Below, in pieces: positions 1 through 8,698 of a DNA stretch of 64,000 nucleotides. The notes beneath the pieces are model-generated. The model searched no databases. It was not told the origin of the DNA and saw nothing but the letters and a program-made list of their open reading frames with translations. The stretch's first letter is position 1; the number at the start of each line of letters is the position of its first letter. A program made the position numbers and the translations under genes. Origin of the DNA: Bradyrhizobium sp. 195. Lineage in GTDB: Bacteria > Pseudomonadota > Alphaproteobacteria > Rhizobiales > Xanthobacteraceae. The stretch covers positions 6,138,001 to 6,202,000 of the forward strand of contig NZ_CP082161.1 of assembly GCF_023101665.1 (NCBI RefSeq), read 5' to 3'.

Positions 1-2279
1 TGATAGGAGGTGTGGAGATTGAAGACCGTATAGGACGGCAGCTTCGCGAATTGATTCGACTCGTCTCCGACTAGAAACTGGTTGGAGACGAACAGCGCAT
101 TGCCGCCGACCTTCCAGACGTCGGTCACAGCATAGTCGACGCCGACCTTGACGCGGTGGCGCGGGATCGCGGGGATCTGGTTGCCCGGCCTGACCTGGAT
201 CGTCTCGGTGGCCGGATCGGCAAACGGGCTTTCGGAGCCAAGCTCGAGCGGGTCAAGGTAGCGTGCGTCGACGAAGGCGTAGCTTGCCTGAAACTGAAGC
301 GTCGGAGACTTGATGTTGACTTCGGCCTCGAGCCCTTGCCGCCTTGTCCGGCCGACATTTGTGAAATAGCCGAAGCCGGTCCGGCCAACGACCGGCACCG
401 CCATGATGTCGTCGTGGTTGGTGGCGCGGAAGCCGCCAATCTTCCAACCGAGCGTGCCGATATTCAGCTCCTTGGTGCCGCGGAAGCCGGCCTCCACGGT
501 CTTGGAGACGACCTGCTTGAGCGGCGGATCAGAGACCAGAAACGCGGCGATCAGGCAGGGGCGGGCTGGATCGGAGCAGCCGAGCTCGAGCGGTGTCGGC
601 ACGCGGTTGGCTTCGGAATAGCCGGCATAGGCGGTCAGTTCCGGCGTGATTTTGTAGGTGCCGCCGATCACCGGATTGAAGCGCATGAAGGTATGATCGC
701 CGTTGAGATCGGTCCCGAGCTGGTCCTCCAGCGAGATCCGCGCCACGTTGAAACGGCCGCCGCCGGTGATGGCGAAGGCATCCGTGACGTTGAACGTGTC
801 CATCGCATACAGGCCGTTATATTGATTGACGGTCCGCAGCGAGACGGGACCGGCAACCGTCGTCGGCTGGCCGGTCGGCCCCAGGAAGAGGCCGCTGCCG
901 CTGACGACGTAGTTTTCTCCGATCGAGCCGATCTCGGCGGTGGCGGTGTAGCGCGTCACGCCGGCGTCATAGCTCGCACCCATCACGAAGCGGTTGTCGT
1001 GGCCGAACAACTGATCGGTGTTGGTGGCCTGCCCTGACACGCCGAAACTGGTCGAACGTATCGTGCTCCGGTCGATCTCGCCAAGAATGGTTCCCGTTGG
1101 ATACGGATTGACGAGCTGCGCGCCGTTCGCGCCATTCGCCGGCGTCGCATCGTCGCCGAAGCACAGCAGCCCCGGGACGGCGCATTCTTGCACGTCGGTC
1201 GGATTGCCGTCGACGAGCTTCTGCTCGTACCTGCGCACATGCGCGGCGCCTTCGAGGGTCCAGGTCGGCGTTGGCTCGGCCTTGCCGGTCAGATTGAGAT
1301 AGCCGACGCGGTTGGACGTGGTCTGCGGCGTGGTGTAGGTCGCGCCCCAATATTTATCGAGCAGCTCGGCGGGGACGGTGGCGCTGGCGCCGAAATCGTT
1401 CTTGGCGACGCCCATATTGGCGTGGAATTCGCTGTCGCCCGCCTTGTAGCCGACATCGCCGTAGAAGCGCCGCACGGTCGATTGCGAGAAATTGCGGAAG
1501 CCGTTGTCGCGCAGGCCTTCGAGCGCGGCGTAGACACCGTAGTTCTTGTCGACCTGCTTGCCCCATTGCGCCGAGCCCTGGACGCGGCCGAACGAGCCGC
1601 CCATCACGTCGATCTCGGCGCCCTGATAGGTGAAGCCGTCCTTCATTTGCAGATTGATCGCACCGCCCAGCGCATTGAGGCCGAAGGCGGGATTGTTGGT
1701 CACCAGCGTCACCGACCTGATCGCGGCGGTCGGGATCAGGTCCCAATTGACGGCATCCGAGAAGGCTTCGTTGATGCGTACGCCGTTCTGATACACGGCA
1801 AGGCCTTGCGGCGTGCCCGTCACGGGCGAAGCGACGAAGCCGCGGAATTCGACGTCCGGCTGGAACGGATTGCCGGTGACTTCGGTGATGTTGACGCCGG
1901 CGATGTTGTCGCGCAGCGCGTCGGTGACGTTCAGCGAGCCGGTGCGCTTGATCTGGCTCGAGTCGACGGCATTGATCGCCGACGGCACCTTGTCGACATC
2001 GAGGCCCCTGCCGATGCCCGGCGCAGTCGGGTAGACGTAGATGCGCGTTCGGGGACTGGCGGACGACGCAGCGCCGATGCGCGCGACCGGCCGCGTCGGT
2101 GCGGCACGCCTTGCCACCGACGGCGGCGGCGCCGTCACTTCGACCGGCGGCAAATTCTGGACGTTGGTCTCCTCGTCCGGCGCGGCCCCCGCGGGGCTCG
2201 CGAACACCATCCCGGAGACGAGACCGGTCGAGACCGAGGCCATCAACAAACGACGCTTGAACGAAAGAACCTTGCCCAT
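1..2279 (-). CDS. lutH: TonB-dependent outer-membrane receptor, LutH-like (C-terminus cut by window edge)
   Basis: The minus strand is open without a stop from ATG at 2279 to the left edge, giving 759 residues of an incomplete protein. An N-terminal signal peptide with basic residues and a hydrophobic core ends near an Ala-x-Ala at about residues 30-33. A proline-rich segment with a TonB-box-like stretch (PPVEVTAP) follows. The plug domain has typical phrases such as DALRDNIAGVNI, VYQNGVRINEAF and NALGGAINL, and the rest is aromatic-rich beta-barrel. Receptors of this type import scarce metals or metal chelates with TonB energy. The neighbouring lut-type ABC genes, lanmodulin and XoxF make lanthanide uptake the best inference, but a siderophore or PQQ substrate cannot be excluded from sequence. 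GGAAGGCGGGG lies just before the ATG. Confidence 0.85.
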   Translation of the reverse strand, partial: MGKVLSFKRRLLMASVSTGLVSGMVFASPAGAAPDEETNVQNLPPVEVTAPPPSVARRAAPTRPVARIGAASSASPRTRIYVYPTAPGIGRGLDVDKVPSAINAVDSSQIKRTGSLNVTDALRDNIAGVNITEVTGNPFQPDVEFRGFVASPVTGTPQGLAVYQNGVRINEAFSDAVNWDLIPTAAIRSVTLVTNNPAFGLNALGGAINLQMKDGFTYQGAEIDVMGGSFGRVQGSAQWGKQVDKNYGVYAALEGLRDNGFRNFSQSTVRRFYGDVGYKAGDSEFHANMGVAKNDFGASATVPAELLDKYWGATYTTPQTTSNRVGYLNLTGKAEPTPTWTLEGAAHVRRYEQKLVDGNPTDVQECAVPGLLCFGDDATPANGANGAQLVNPYPTGTILGEIDRSTIRSTSFGVSGQATNTDQLFGHDNRFVMGASYDAGVTRYTATAEIGSIGENYVVSGSGLFLGPTGQPTTVAGPVSLRTVNQYNGLYAMDTFNVTDAFAITGGGRFNVARISLEDQLGTDLNGDHTFMRFNPVIGGTYKITPELTAYAGYSEANRVPTPLELGCSDPARPCLIAAFLVSDPPLKQVVSKTVEAGFRGTKELNIGTLGWKIGGFRATNHDDIMAVPVVGRTGFGYFTNVGRTRRQGLEAEVNIKSPTLQFQASYAFVDARYLDPLELGSESPFADPATETIQVRPGNQIPAIPRHRVKVGVDYAVTDVWKVGGNALFVSNQFLVGDESNQFAKLPSYTVFNLHTSY

Positions 2280-2398
2280 CCCCGCCTTCCCATCCGTGAC
2301 CACCGGCTGTTTTGATTTTCGCCGATTGGTCGAGACGAGTGTATTCGGCCGCAATGGGTGCGCCAGTCACAAAAGGTCGGGCAATATCCGCTCCCGTT

Positions 2399-2437
2399 TT
2401 CCCGACCAAATCGGGAATTTTTCCCGACCACGTCGGG
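2399..2437. promoter_or_regulatory. Two tandem inverted repeats upstream of the TonB receptor
   Basis: Two near-identical dyads lie between the histidine kinase stop and the receptor start. CCCGACCAAATCGGG is at 2401-2415 and CCCGACCACGTCGGG at 2423-2437. Their centres are 22 bases apart, about two helical turns, which is typical of a dimeric regulator binding one DNA face. They could form an operator for the receptor gene, or weak hairpins ending kinase transcription. The operator reading is inference. Confidence 0.45.
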
Positions 2438-2442
2438 CGCGA

Positions 2443-3801
2443 TCAGGCAGCCGCCGTCGGAACCAGCGCTTCCACGGTCAAGCCGCCGGCATCGGAGACG
2501 ACGTTGAGCGTGCCACCCAGCGCCAGAATCCGCTCACGCATGCCGACCAGGCCGAAGCCGAGCTTCTGGCCCGGCTCCATGCCGCGGCCGTTGTCGCTGA
2601 CCCGCACCCGGGCGCAGCCTCGGCCGTCGTGCGCCATCTGCTCCACCGGCTCGATGACGACATTGACCGAGGTCGCCCCGGCGTGGCGGAACACGTTGGT
2701 GAGCGCCTCCTGCACGATGCGGTAGATGGTTAGATCGGCGGTCTCGCCGGTGACCCCAAGCGAGGGCGAGATCACGGTCTCGATCGCGACATCGGGATGC
2801 GACTCCCGCCACAGCCGCGACAGCGATTCGAGCGCCTGCCGCAGGCCGAGTTCGGCGAGACCGACGGGGCGGAGGCGTTCCAGCACGCGGCGATTGAACT
2901 GCTGCAGCGCGTTGATCTGCTCCAGCATGGCACTGCCATGTTTTCGCACTGCGTCGGCGCTGGGAACGCGTCCGTCCGCCTGCTTGGCGAGCGCGCTGGC
3001 ATGCGCGCGCAGCGAGAACAGATACGGCCCGAACTCGTCATGGAGCTCGCGCGCGATCTCCTTGCGCTCGATGTCCTGGAGGGACACTGCTCGCTCGGCG
3101 AGGCGGCGCTTGTCCTCGACCGCCTCGCCCAGCGTTGCCGCAAGGTGGTTGAGCTTGGTGCAGATCGCGGCGAGCTCGGGCGCGCCGCCCGGCGCGACGC
3201 GGGCCTGATAGCGCCCAGCTTCGAGCTCGGCCATCACATCCGCAAGGGACTGCAGCGGCGCAAGGGCCCGGCCGACCACATTCATCATCACCAGAAACAG
3301 CGCCAGCGCGATCGCCGAGCCGACCTCGAGCTGGGTCACGATGCCGTCCCAGATCTCCGCGATCTCGTCATCGGGATGTGAGGTGATCAGGAGCGAGCCG
3401 GGCCTGCCCTGGATCGAAACCGGCACACTCACCGCGGTTTGCTCGGGATGAACCAGGCTGACGAACCAGGCCGGCGGCCCGCGCGTGTCGGCGTCAGTGT
3501 CAAGCCGGGGCGGCGTCTGCGGATTGCCGCCGGCATCCCGGAGCGTGATGCTGACATGGCGCAGACGGCTGAGGTCGCGCGCGATCTGGTTCAGCCTGGC
3601 ATCCGGATCGGGCGCCTCGTTGAGATCGGCCACGATCATCTCGATGAACTCGCGCGCGAGCCGGATCACGCTCTGGTCCTCGGCCTGCACGCGGGGACCT
3701 GCCTCCGCCACCTGGCGGCCGATATTGACGGCGAGCCCCAGGGCCAGCAGCAGCGCCAGCAACAGGTTGATGCGCCCGCGCAAGGATAGGTTTTGCCACA
3801 T
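2443..3801 (-). CDS. Membrane sensor histidine kinase, NarX/DegS (HisKA_3) type
   Basis: This 452-residue kinase has a first transmembrane helix at about residues 11-30, a periplasmic segment of about 130 residues, and a second helix at about 160-177. A HAMP-like linker follows, then a HisKA_3 dimerisation helix with phospho-acceptor His254 in RELHDEFG. The C-terminal HATPase domain has the DNGRGM N/G1 box and a GFGLVGM G2 box. It is divergent from, and surely partners, the LuxR-type regulator starting at 3996. FlhS of Paracoccus, controlling methanol and formaldehyde oxidation, belongs to a similar class. That analogy and the position beside the receptor and fghA suggest control of C1 or lanthanide genes. 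The signal sensed is not readable from sequence. Confidence 0.88.
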   Translation of the reverse strand: MWQNLSLRGRINLLLALLLALGLAVNIGRQVAEAGPRVQAEDQSVIRLAREFIEMIVADLNEAPDPDARLNQIARDLSRLRHVSITLRDAGGNPQTPPRLDTDADTRGPPAWFVSLVHPEQTAVSVPVSIQGRPGSLLITSHPDDEIAEIWDGIVTQLEVGSAIALALFLVMMNVVGRALAPLQSLADVMAELEAGRYQARVAPGGAPELAAICTKLNHLAATLGEAVEDKRRLAERAVSLQDIERKEIARELHDEFGPYLFSLRAHASALAKQADGRVPSADAVRKHGSAMLEQINALQQFNRRVLERLRPVGLAELGLRQALESLSRLWRESHPDVAIETVISPSLGVTGETADLTIYRIVQEALTNVFRHAGATSVNVVIEPVEQMAHDGRGCARVRVSDNGRGMEPGQKLGFGLVGMRERILALGGTLNVVSDAGGLTVEALVPTAAA

Positions 3802-3995
3802 GGGTATCGCTCGTGCCCCGCGAAGGTTTGGCCCGCGCCTGCCCGATGACGTTGACAGGGGCGAAGCGGCGGATATCTAATCGAAAGCGTACAGCAATCC
3901 CGGCCGGGTTGCATGATCCGACATGAGACGCATGCGGCTCCTTGTTCGGTATCATGCGGCACGACAACAGGCCGGAGCTGTCACGGGGAACGCCT

Positions 3996-4616
3996 ATGCG
4001 CATTCTGATCGTCGACGATCATCCCATTGTCGCCTCCGGCTGCCGCGCCGTGCTGGCCGACGAGGGCGAGATCGAGATTTTGGAGGCCGCCGACGCCGAA
4101 GACGGCGAGTGCGTCTTCATTGTCGAACGCCCCGACCTCTGCATCATCGACATCAACTTGCCGACCGTCTCCGGATTCGAGCTCGCGCGCCGCATCCTCG
4201 AGCGCGCGCCCGAGGCCCGCATCATCATGTTCAGCATGAACGACGACCCGGCCTTTGCCGCGCGCGCGATTGAATGCGGCGCCAAGGGCTACGTCTCCAA
4301 GACCGGCGATCCCGACGACCTCGTCGAGGCGATCCGCGCCGTCGGCGGCGGCGGCACGTACCTGCCGAGCGCGATCGCGCGCAGCATCGCCTTTGCGGGA
4401 CCTGCGCTGGCGCAAAGCCCGCTGTCGAAGCTGAACGCGCGCGAGATGGAGATCCTGCGGCTGCTCAGCGCCGGGAAGAGCCTGTCAGAGATCGCCTGGC
4501 TGGTGCAATCGTCCTACAAGACGGTCGCCAACACTTCGTCCATCATGCGCCAGAAGCTCGGAGTGAAGACCTCGGTCGAGCTGGTGCGGCTGGCGATCGA
4601 CAGCGGTGTCGCCTGA
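3996..4616 (+). CDS. NarL/LuxR-family response regulator
   Basis: This 206-residue protein has a receiver domain with acidic pair Asp7/Asp8, phosphorylation site Asp52 (IIDINLP) and Lys102 (YVSKTG). A C-terminal LuxR-type helix-turn-helix follows at about residues 142-200 (LNAREMEILRLLSAGKS). ATG 3996 is chosen over an in-frame upstream start because the receiver fold begins at its first residues and GGGGAA lies just before it. It is divergently arranged with the histidine kinase, with 194 bases between them. Likely targets, by position only, are fghA downstream and the lut and xox genes. The recognition helix reads SLSEIAWLVQSSYKTVA, slightly unlike the NarL norm. Confidence 0.9.
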   Translation: MRILIVDDHPIVASGCRAVLADEGEIEILEAADAEDGECVFIVERPDLCIIDINLPTVSGFELARRILERAPEARIIMFSMNDDPAFAARAIECGAKGYVSKTGDPDDLVEAIRAVGGGGTYLPSAIARSIAFAGPALAQSPLSKLNAREMEILRLLSAGKSLSEIAWLVQSSYKTVANTSSIMRQKLGVKTSVELVRLAIDSGVA

Positions 4617-4689
4617 CGCGGCAGCTGCCACAAATTCGGTCACACAAGCGTTGCAATATTGATGTGGTGAGATGCCACGGAGTGAAGGC

Positions 4690-5535
4690 ATGACGATTCA
4701 GACTGACTCGACGAACAAATCCTACGGCGGCGTGCAGGGTGTCTATCGCCATGCGAGCCAGGCGACCGGAACCGACATGGTGTTCTCTGTCTATGTTCCC
4801 CCGCATGCCGACGGCGCCAAGCTGCCCGTGGTCTGGTACCTCTCCGGGCTTACCTGCACGCATGCCAACGTCACCGAGAAGGGCGAATTCCGCAAAGCCT
4901 GCGCCGAGCTCGGCCTGATCTTCGTCGCACCCGACACCTCACCGCGCGGGCCCGACGTGCCGGGCGATGCCAACAACGCCTACGATTTTGGCCTCGGCGC
5001 CGGCTTCTATGTCGATGCGACGCAAGAGCCGTTCGCGCGCAATTATCGGATGTGGAGCTATGTGACCGACGAGCTGCCGAAGCTGATCGCGGGAAATTTT
5101 CCCGTCGATGCCAAGCGTCAATCGGTGATGGGCCATTCCATGGGCGGTCACGGCGCGCTCACGGTGGCGCTGCGCAATCCGCACCGCTATCGCGCCGCGA
5201 GCGCATTCGCGCCGATCGTGGCGCCCTCGCTCGTGCCCTGGGGCACCAAGGCGCTGACCGGCTATCTCGGACCGAACAAGGACGCCTGGCGCGGCCACGA
5301 CACCGTGGCGCTGATCGAGGATGGCGCGAAGTTTTCCGGCTTTCTGGTCGATGTCGGTGAGGCCGACAATTTCCTGAAGGAGCAGCTCAAGCCGGAGCTG
5401 CTCGAAGCCGCCTGCACCAAGGCGAGCATCCCGCTGACGCTGCGACGTCAGGCGGGTTACGATCACAGCTATTACTTCATCTCGACCTTCATGGGCGACC
5501 ATCTGCACTGGCATGCAGAGAGATTGAAGGGGTGA
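4690..5535 (+). CDS. fghA: S-formylglutathione hydrolase
   Basis: This 281-residue esterase-D family alpha/beta hydrolase converts S-formylglutathione to formate and glutathione in the cytoplasm. That is the last step of glutathione-linked formaldehyde oxidation. The catalytic triad is visible: Ser150 in GHSMGG, Asp226 in DVGEADNF and His259 in YDHSYYF. The family motif WYLSGLTC is at about 49-56. ATG 4690 is preferred over the in-frame ATG 4672 because GGAGTGAAGG precedes it. Its pathway partners (class III dehydrogenase at 31991 and gfa at 33134) are about 27 kb away, so the pathway is split across the island. It follows the response regulator by 73 bases on the same strand. Confidence 0.95.
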   Translation: MTIQTDSTNKSYGGVQGVYRHASQATGTDMVFSVYVPPHADGAKLPVVWYLSGLTCTHANVTEKGEFRKACAELGLIFVAPDTSPRGPDVPGDANNAYDFGLGAGFYVDATQEPFARNYRMWSYVTDELPKLIAGNFPVDAKRQSVMGHSMGGHGALTVALRNPHRYRAASAFAPIVAPSLVPWGTKALTGYLGPNKDAWRGHDTVALIEDGAKFSGFLVDVGEADNFLKEQLKPELLEAACTKASIPLTLRRQAGYDHSYYFISTFMGDHLHWHAERLKG

Positions 5536-5545
5536 TGTCTTTCTT

Positions 5546-5698
5546 CCTTCTCCCCTTGTGGGAGAAGGTGGCGCGAAGCGCCGGATGAGGGGTATCTATC
5601 CGCGCATTCAATGGGATGAATGGACTCGCGGAGAGAAACCCCTCACCCGTCTCGCCGCTTTGCGGCGAGCCACCCTCTCCCACAAGGGGAGAGGGTGC
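5546..5698. repeat. Palindromic intergenic repeat (CTCCCCTTGTGGGAGA family)
   Basis: The outer arms CTTCTCCCCTTGTGGGAGAAG and CCCTCTCCCACAAGGGGAGAGG enclose inner arms around GATGAGGGG and CCCCTCACCC. The whole can fold as a long imperfect hairpin between converging fghA and the DUF2380-like gene. Another copy is at 37480-37635. Such elements are common between genes in Bradyrhizobium and related genomes. Confidence 0.8.
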
Positions 5699-5722
5699 AG
5701 TGGCGTACGCGGAGAGAAAGAA

Positions 5723-6226
5723 TCACTCCCGCTTCCCGTAATTCGGCGCCAGCAGGCGATTGCGGATCAGATAGCTCATCGTGCGCGTCCAAGCTTCATC
5801 CGTGTTGCCGCGCATGTCGGCGCTGGCCGCCGCGATCATGTTGCCGGTCTTCACGTCGCGCAGATAGATGTTGAGGTTGATGATCAGGTTCGAGACCTTC
5901 TGCACCATGCCGGTGATCTCCAGGTCTGCTCCTAACTCCCCGGCGAGCTTGAGATCGCAGCCGCCGCAGGCCTGTAAGTTGGCGTGGCGGGCCGCGTCCC
6001 TGACCGGCGCGATGTCGAGCACCTGGAACCTGCCGGAATCCGTCAATTCCTTGCGGAGCTGCTCGCTGATGCGCACGAGCCGCGCCTCTTCGGGCCTGGA
6101 GCCGTAGAACTCGCCGGGCAGGCTCGTGTCGATCAGCTCGAAATCGAACACTGCGAGTTTCGGCGGGTCGGCGCGCGCGACCGACCCCGTCAACAGCAAA
6201 GCGGCGAAACATATCAGCGCTCGCAT
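5723..6226 (-). CDS. Exported DUF2380/DUF3280-like protein
   Basis: This 167-residue protein has a signal peptide (MRALICFAALLLTG, cleaved near ARA). The mature part begins KLAVFDFELIDTS, a pattern of small periplasmic proteins annotated DUF2380 or DUF3280 that recur beside PQQ alcohol-dehydrogenase ABC genes. A CGGCD motif lies in the middle. It is divergent from the binding-protein gene at 6355, with 128 bases between them that probably hold both promoters. In-frame ATGs exist farther upstream (6295, 6247), but 6226 gives a clean signal peptide. No biochemical role is assigned; a function with the lut block is inferred from context. Confidence 0.75.
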   Translation of the reverse strand: MRALICFAALLLTGSVARADPPKLAVFDFELIDTSLPGEFYGSRPEEARLVRISEQLRKELTDSGRFQVLDIAPVRDAARHANLQACGGCDLKLAGELGADLEITGMVQKVSNLIINLNIYLRDVKTGNMIAAASADMRGNTDEAWTRTMSYLIRNRLLAPNYGKRE

Positions 6227-6354
6227 GATCGTGATTCCAGTCCTCATGCGCGCGGGGACGAAATGCGGGGTTGCATGCCCTGACAAATTGGTCATGCTTT
6301 AGCAGAGACAATTCTCTACCGGCGGTCAAGCGGGGGAGAGCGCCTGGAGGAAAC

Positions 6355-7536
6355 ATGATCCGATGGTTGGCCGGTCTGATCGGCTTTGGTCTCGCTGCGA
6401 CGAGCGCGCTCGCGGCGGAGCCTGCCCTGATCGGCGTCGGCTATCTCGGCGTCGCCGGTACCAGATCGACGCTGTCGCTGGTCGATCAGCCCGCGGAGAA
6501 TGACGGCCTCGCCGGCGCGCGCCTCGCGATCGAGGACAACAACACCACCGGGAAATTTCTGGGTCAGCGCTTTGCCCTGGAAGAGCGCCGCATCAAGGAA
6601 GGCGAGGATCCGGTGCAGGCCGCGACCGCGCTCGCGGAGAAGAACGGCTTCATCATCGCTGACCTGCCCGCCGATGCGCTGCTGAAAGTCTCGGACGCCC
6701 TGCGCGAGCGCGGCACGTTGCTGTTCAATACGGGCGCGATCGACGAGCGGCTGCGCGAGGCCGATTGCCGCGCCAATGTCATCCACACCGCGCCGACGCG
6801 CGCGATGCTGGCCGATGCGCTCGGGCAATATCTCGTTTGGAAGAAGTGGTCACGCTGGCTGCTGGTGGTCGGCTCGCATGACGAGGACAAGCTGTTCGCC
6901 GAAGCACTGAGGCGCACCGCCACGCGGTTCGGCGCCAAGATCGTGCAGGAGAAGACTTTCGAGGACAAAGGCGGCGCGCGACGCACCGACAGCGGCGTCA
7001 CGCTGATCCAGCGCCAGATGCCGGTGTTCACGCAAGGCGCACCCGCTTACGACGTGCTGGTCGCCGCCGACGAGAGCGAGGTATTCGCGGCCTATCTGCC
7101 CTACCGCACCTGGGATCCACGGCCCGTTGCGGGCTCGGCCGGGCTCGTGCCGCGCAGCTGGGACGCGGCACAGGACCAGTGGGGCGCGATCCAGATGCAG
7201 AACCGCTTCATGAAGCTGAATTCGCGGCGCATGACCGCGCTCGACATGCAGGCCTGGACCGCCGCCCGAATGATCGGCGAAGCCACCTCGCGCACCAATT
7301 CCGGCGACGTCAAGAAGGTGACGGACTTCATCAAGGGCCCGGACTTCTCGGTCGCCGCCTTCAAGGGCACGCGATTGACCTTACGCGACTGGAATTGGCA
7401 GCTGCGTCAGCCGATCCTGCTGGTCGACGGCCGCATGGTGGTGTCGGTGTCGCCGCAGGAGGGATTCCTGCACCAGGTCTCCGAGCTCGACACGCTGGGC
7501 TATGATCGTCCGGAGAGCAAATGCAAGTTGAAATGA
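6355..7536 (+). CDS. lutA: Periplasmic binding protein of the PQQ-dehydrogenase-associated (Lut/Ped) ABC system
   Basis: This 393-residue protein has a signal peptide ending near ALAAEP. Its fold resembles the branched-chain amino acid receptor family: GVGYLGVAG at the mature N-terminus, LAIEDNNTTGKFLGQ, and a second lobe with WLLVVGSHDEDKLFAEAL. The family is named for its association with PQQ-dependent alcohol dehydrogenase operons. Its Methylobacterium relative LutA belongs to the lanthanide uptake and utilisation cluster. The start is set by CTGGAGG seven bases before ATG 6355. It heads a same-strand block with the beta-propeller, ATPase, permease and exported protein. Binding of lanthanide or a chelate is inference. 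Confidence 0.85.
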   Translation: MIRWLAGLIGFGLAATSALAAEPALIGVGYLGVAGTRSTLSLVDQPAENDGLAGARLAIEDNNTTGKFLGQRFALEERRIKEGEDPVQAATALAEKNGFIIADLPADALLKVSDALRERGTLLFNTGAIDERLREADCRANVIHTAPTRAMLADALGQYLVWKKWSRWLLVVGSHDEDKLFAEALRRTATRFGAKIVQEKTFEDKGGARRTDSGVTLIQRQMPVFTQGAPAYDVLVAADESEVFAAYLPYRTWDPRPVAGSAGLVPRSWDAAQDQWGAIQMQNRFMKLNSRRMTALDMQAWTAARMIGEATSRTNSGDVKKVTDFIKGPDFSVAAFKGTRLTLRDWNWQLRQPILLVDGRMVVSVSPQEGFLHQVSELDTLGYDRPESKCKLK

Positions 7537-7579
7537 GCATTGTGAGATGAGTTCAAGCTGTCACGGCGACGACGCTGCG

Positions 7580-7710
7580 CCCCCTCCCCCGCTTGCGGGG
7601 GAGGGTTGGGGAGAGGGTGTCTCCGCTCGCGAGAACCCCCAAGAGGAGAAAACCCTCACCCGTATCGCATCTTTCGATGCGATACGACCTCCCCCGCAAG
7701 CGGGGGAGGT
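7580..7710. repeat. Palindromic intergenic repeat (CCTCCCCCGCTTGCGGGGGAGG family)
   Basis: The outer palindromic arms CCCTCCCCCGCTTGCGGGGG (7580-7602) and CCTCCCCCGCAAGCGGGGG (7688-7710) surround an inner ATCGCATCTTTCGATGCGAT hairpin. It lies inside the lut operon between the binding-protein and beta-propeller genes. The downstream frame stays open through it, which could mislead start calling. A related copy is at 50922-51037. Confidence 0.85.
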
Positions 7711-7738
7711 GAAGACCGCCCGCGGACAGAGATCGCAC

Positions 7739-8698
7739 ATGCTAAGAGCAGCGTTGCTTATGGCTCTGGCGACAACCGCAGCGCCCGCGCATGCGTTCAT
7801 CGCCTATGTCTCGAACGAGAAGAGCAATACGGTGACGGTGATCGACACCGACAGCTGGACCGTGACCAAGACCATCAAGGTCGGCCAGCGCCCGCGCGGC
7901 ATCGATTTCACACGGGACGGCAAGTTCGTGATGGTCGCGGTCGGCGACGACGACACCATTCAGGTGATCGACGCCAAGACGCAGAGCGTGGTGGACAGCC
8001 TGCCCTCCGGACCCGACCCGGAATTGTTCGCCCAGGATGCCGCCGGCAAGATCCTCTACGTCGCCAACGAGAACGACAACACGGTGACCGTGATCGACCT
8101 CGAGAAGCGCACGCGGCTCGGCGACATCCAGGTCGGCGTCGAGCCCGAGGGCATGACCATCAGCCCCGACGGCAAGACGCTGATCAACACCTCGGAAACG
8201 ACCAACATGGCGCATTTCATCGACACCTCGTCGCGCCAGATCGTCGCCAACGTGCTGGTCGATGCGCGGCCGCGCTTTGCCGAGTTCAAGCACGATTCTT
8301 CGGAAGTGTGGGTGTCCTCCGAGATCGGCGGCACCGTCTCGGTGATCGACCCGAAAAAGCACGAGGTGATCGGCAAGGTCACGTTCGAGATTCCTGGCCT
8401 GCGGAAAGAGGCGATCCAGCCGGTCGGCATCGGCATGACCAAGGACGACAAGACCGCCTTCATCGCCCTCGGGCCGGCCAACCGCATCGCCGTGGTCGAT
8501 GTCGCCTCGCGCAAGGTGACGAAATATCTCCTGGTCGGCCAGCGGGTCTGGCACATGGCGTTCACGCCCGATGAAAAATATCTGCTGACCACCAACGGCG
8601 TATCGAACGACGTTTCGGTCATCGACGTCGCCGCGCAAAAGGTGATCAAGACCATTCAGGTCGGCGAACTGCCCTGGGGCATCACGATCGCGCCATGA
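7739..8698 (+). CDS. PQQ-dehydrogenase-associated YVTN beta-propeller protein (LutD-like)
   Basis: This 319-residue exported protein has a signal peptide ending near APAHAF. Seven YVTN-type blades are visible from cores such as NTVTVID, DTIQVID, NTVTVID, MAHFID, GTVSVID, NRIAVVD and NDVSVID, enough for a closed seven-bladed propeller. ATG 7739 is chosen because the upstream part of the frame is the intergenic repeat, and hydrophobic signal residues begin here. Its last bases overlap the ATPase start by four. Such propellers accompany lut and ped ABC genes. A scaffolding or ligand-binding role in the periplasm is plausible but unproven. Confidence 0.85.
   Translation: MLRAALLMALATTAAPAHAFIAYVSNEKSNTVTVIDTDSWTVTKTIKVGQRPRGIDFTRDGKFVMVAVGDDDTIQVIDAKTQSVVDSLPSGPDPELFAQDAAGKILYVANENDNTVTVIDLEKRTRLGDIQVGVEPEGMTISPDGKTLINTSETTNMAHFIDTSSRQIVANVLVDARPRFAEFKHDSSEVWVSSEIGGTVSVIDPKKHEVIGKVTFEIPGLRKEAIQPVGIGMTKDDKTAFIALGPANRIAVVDVASRKVTKYLLVGQRVWHMAFTPDEKYLLTTNGVSNDVSVIDVAAQKVIKTIQVGELPWGITIAP

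Noticed and set aside
156..2315. Long plus-strand open frames opposite the TonB receptor (156-1037, 1188-2315)
   Set aside because: They are GC-rich shadows of the receptor. The minus frame has a signal peptide, plug and barrel with no stop.
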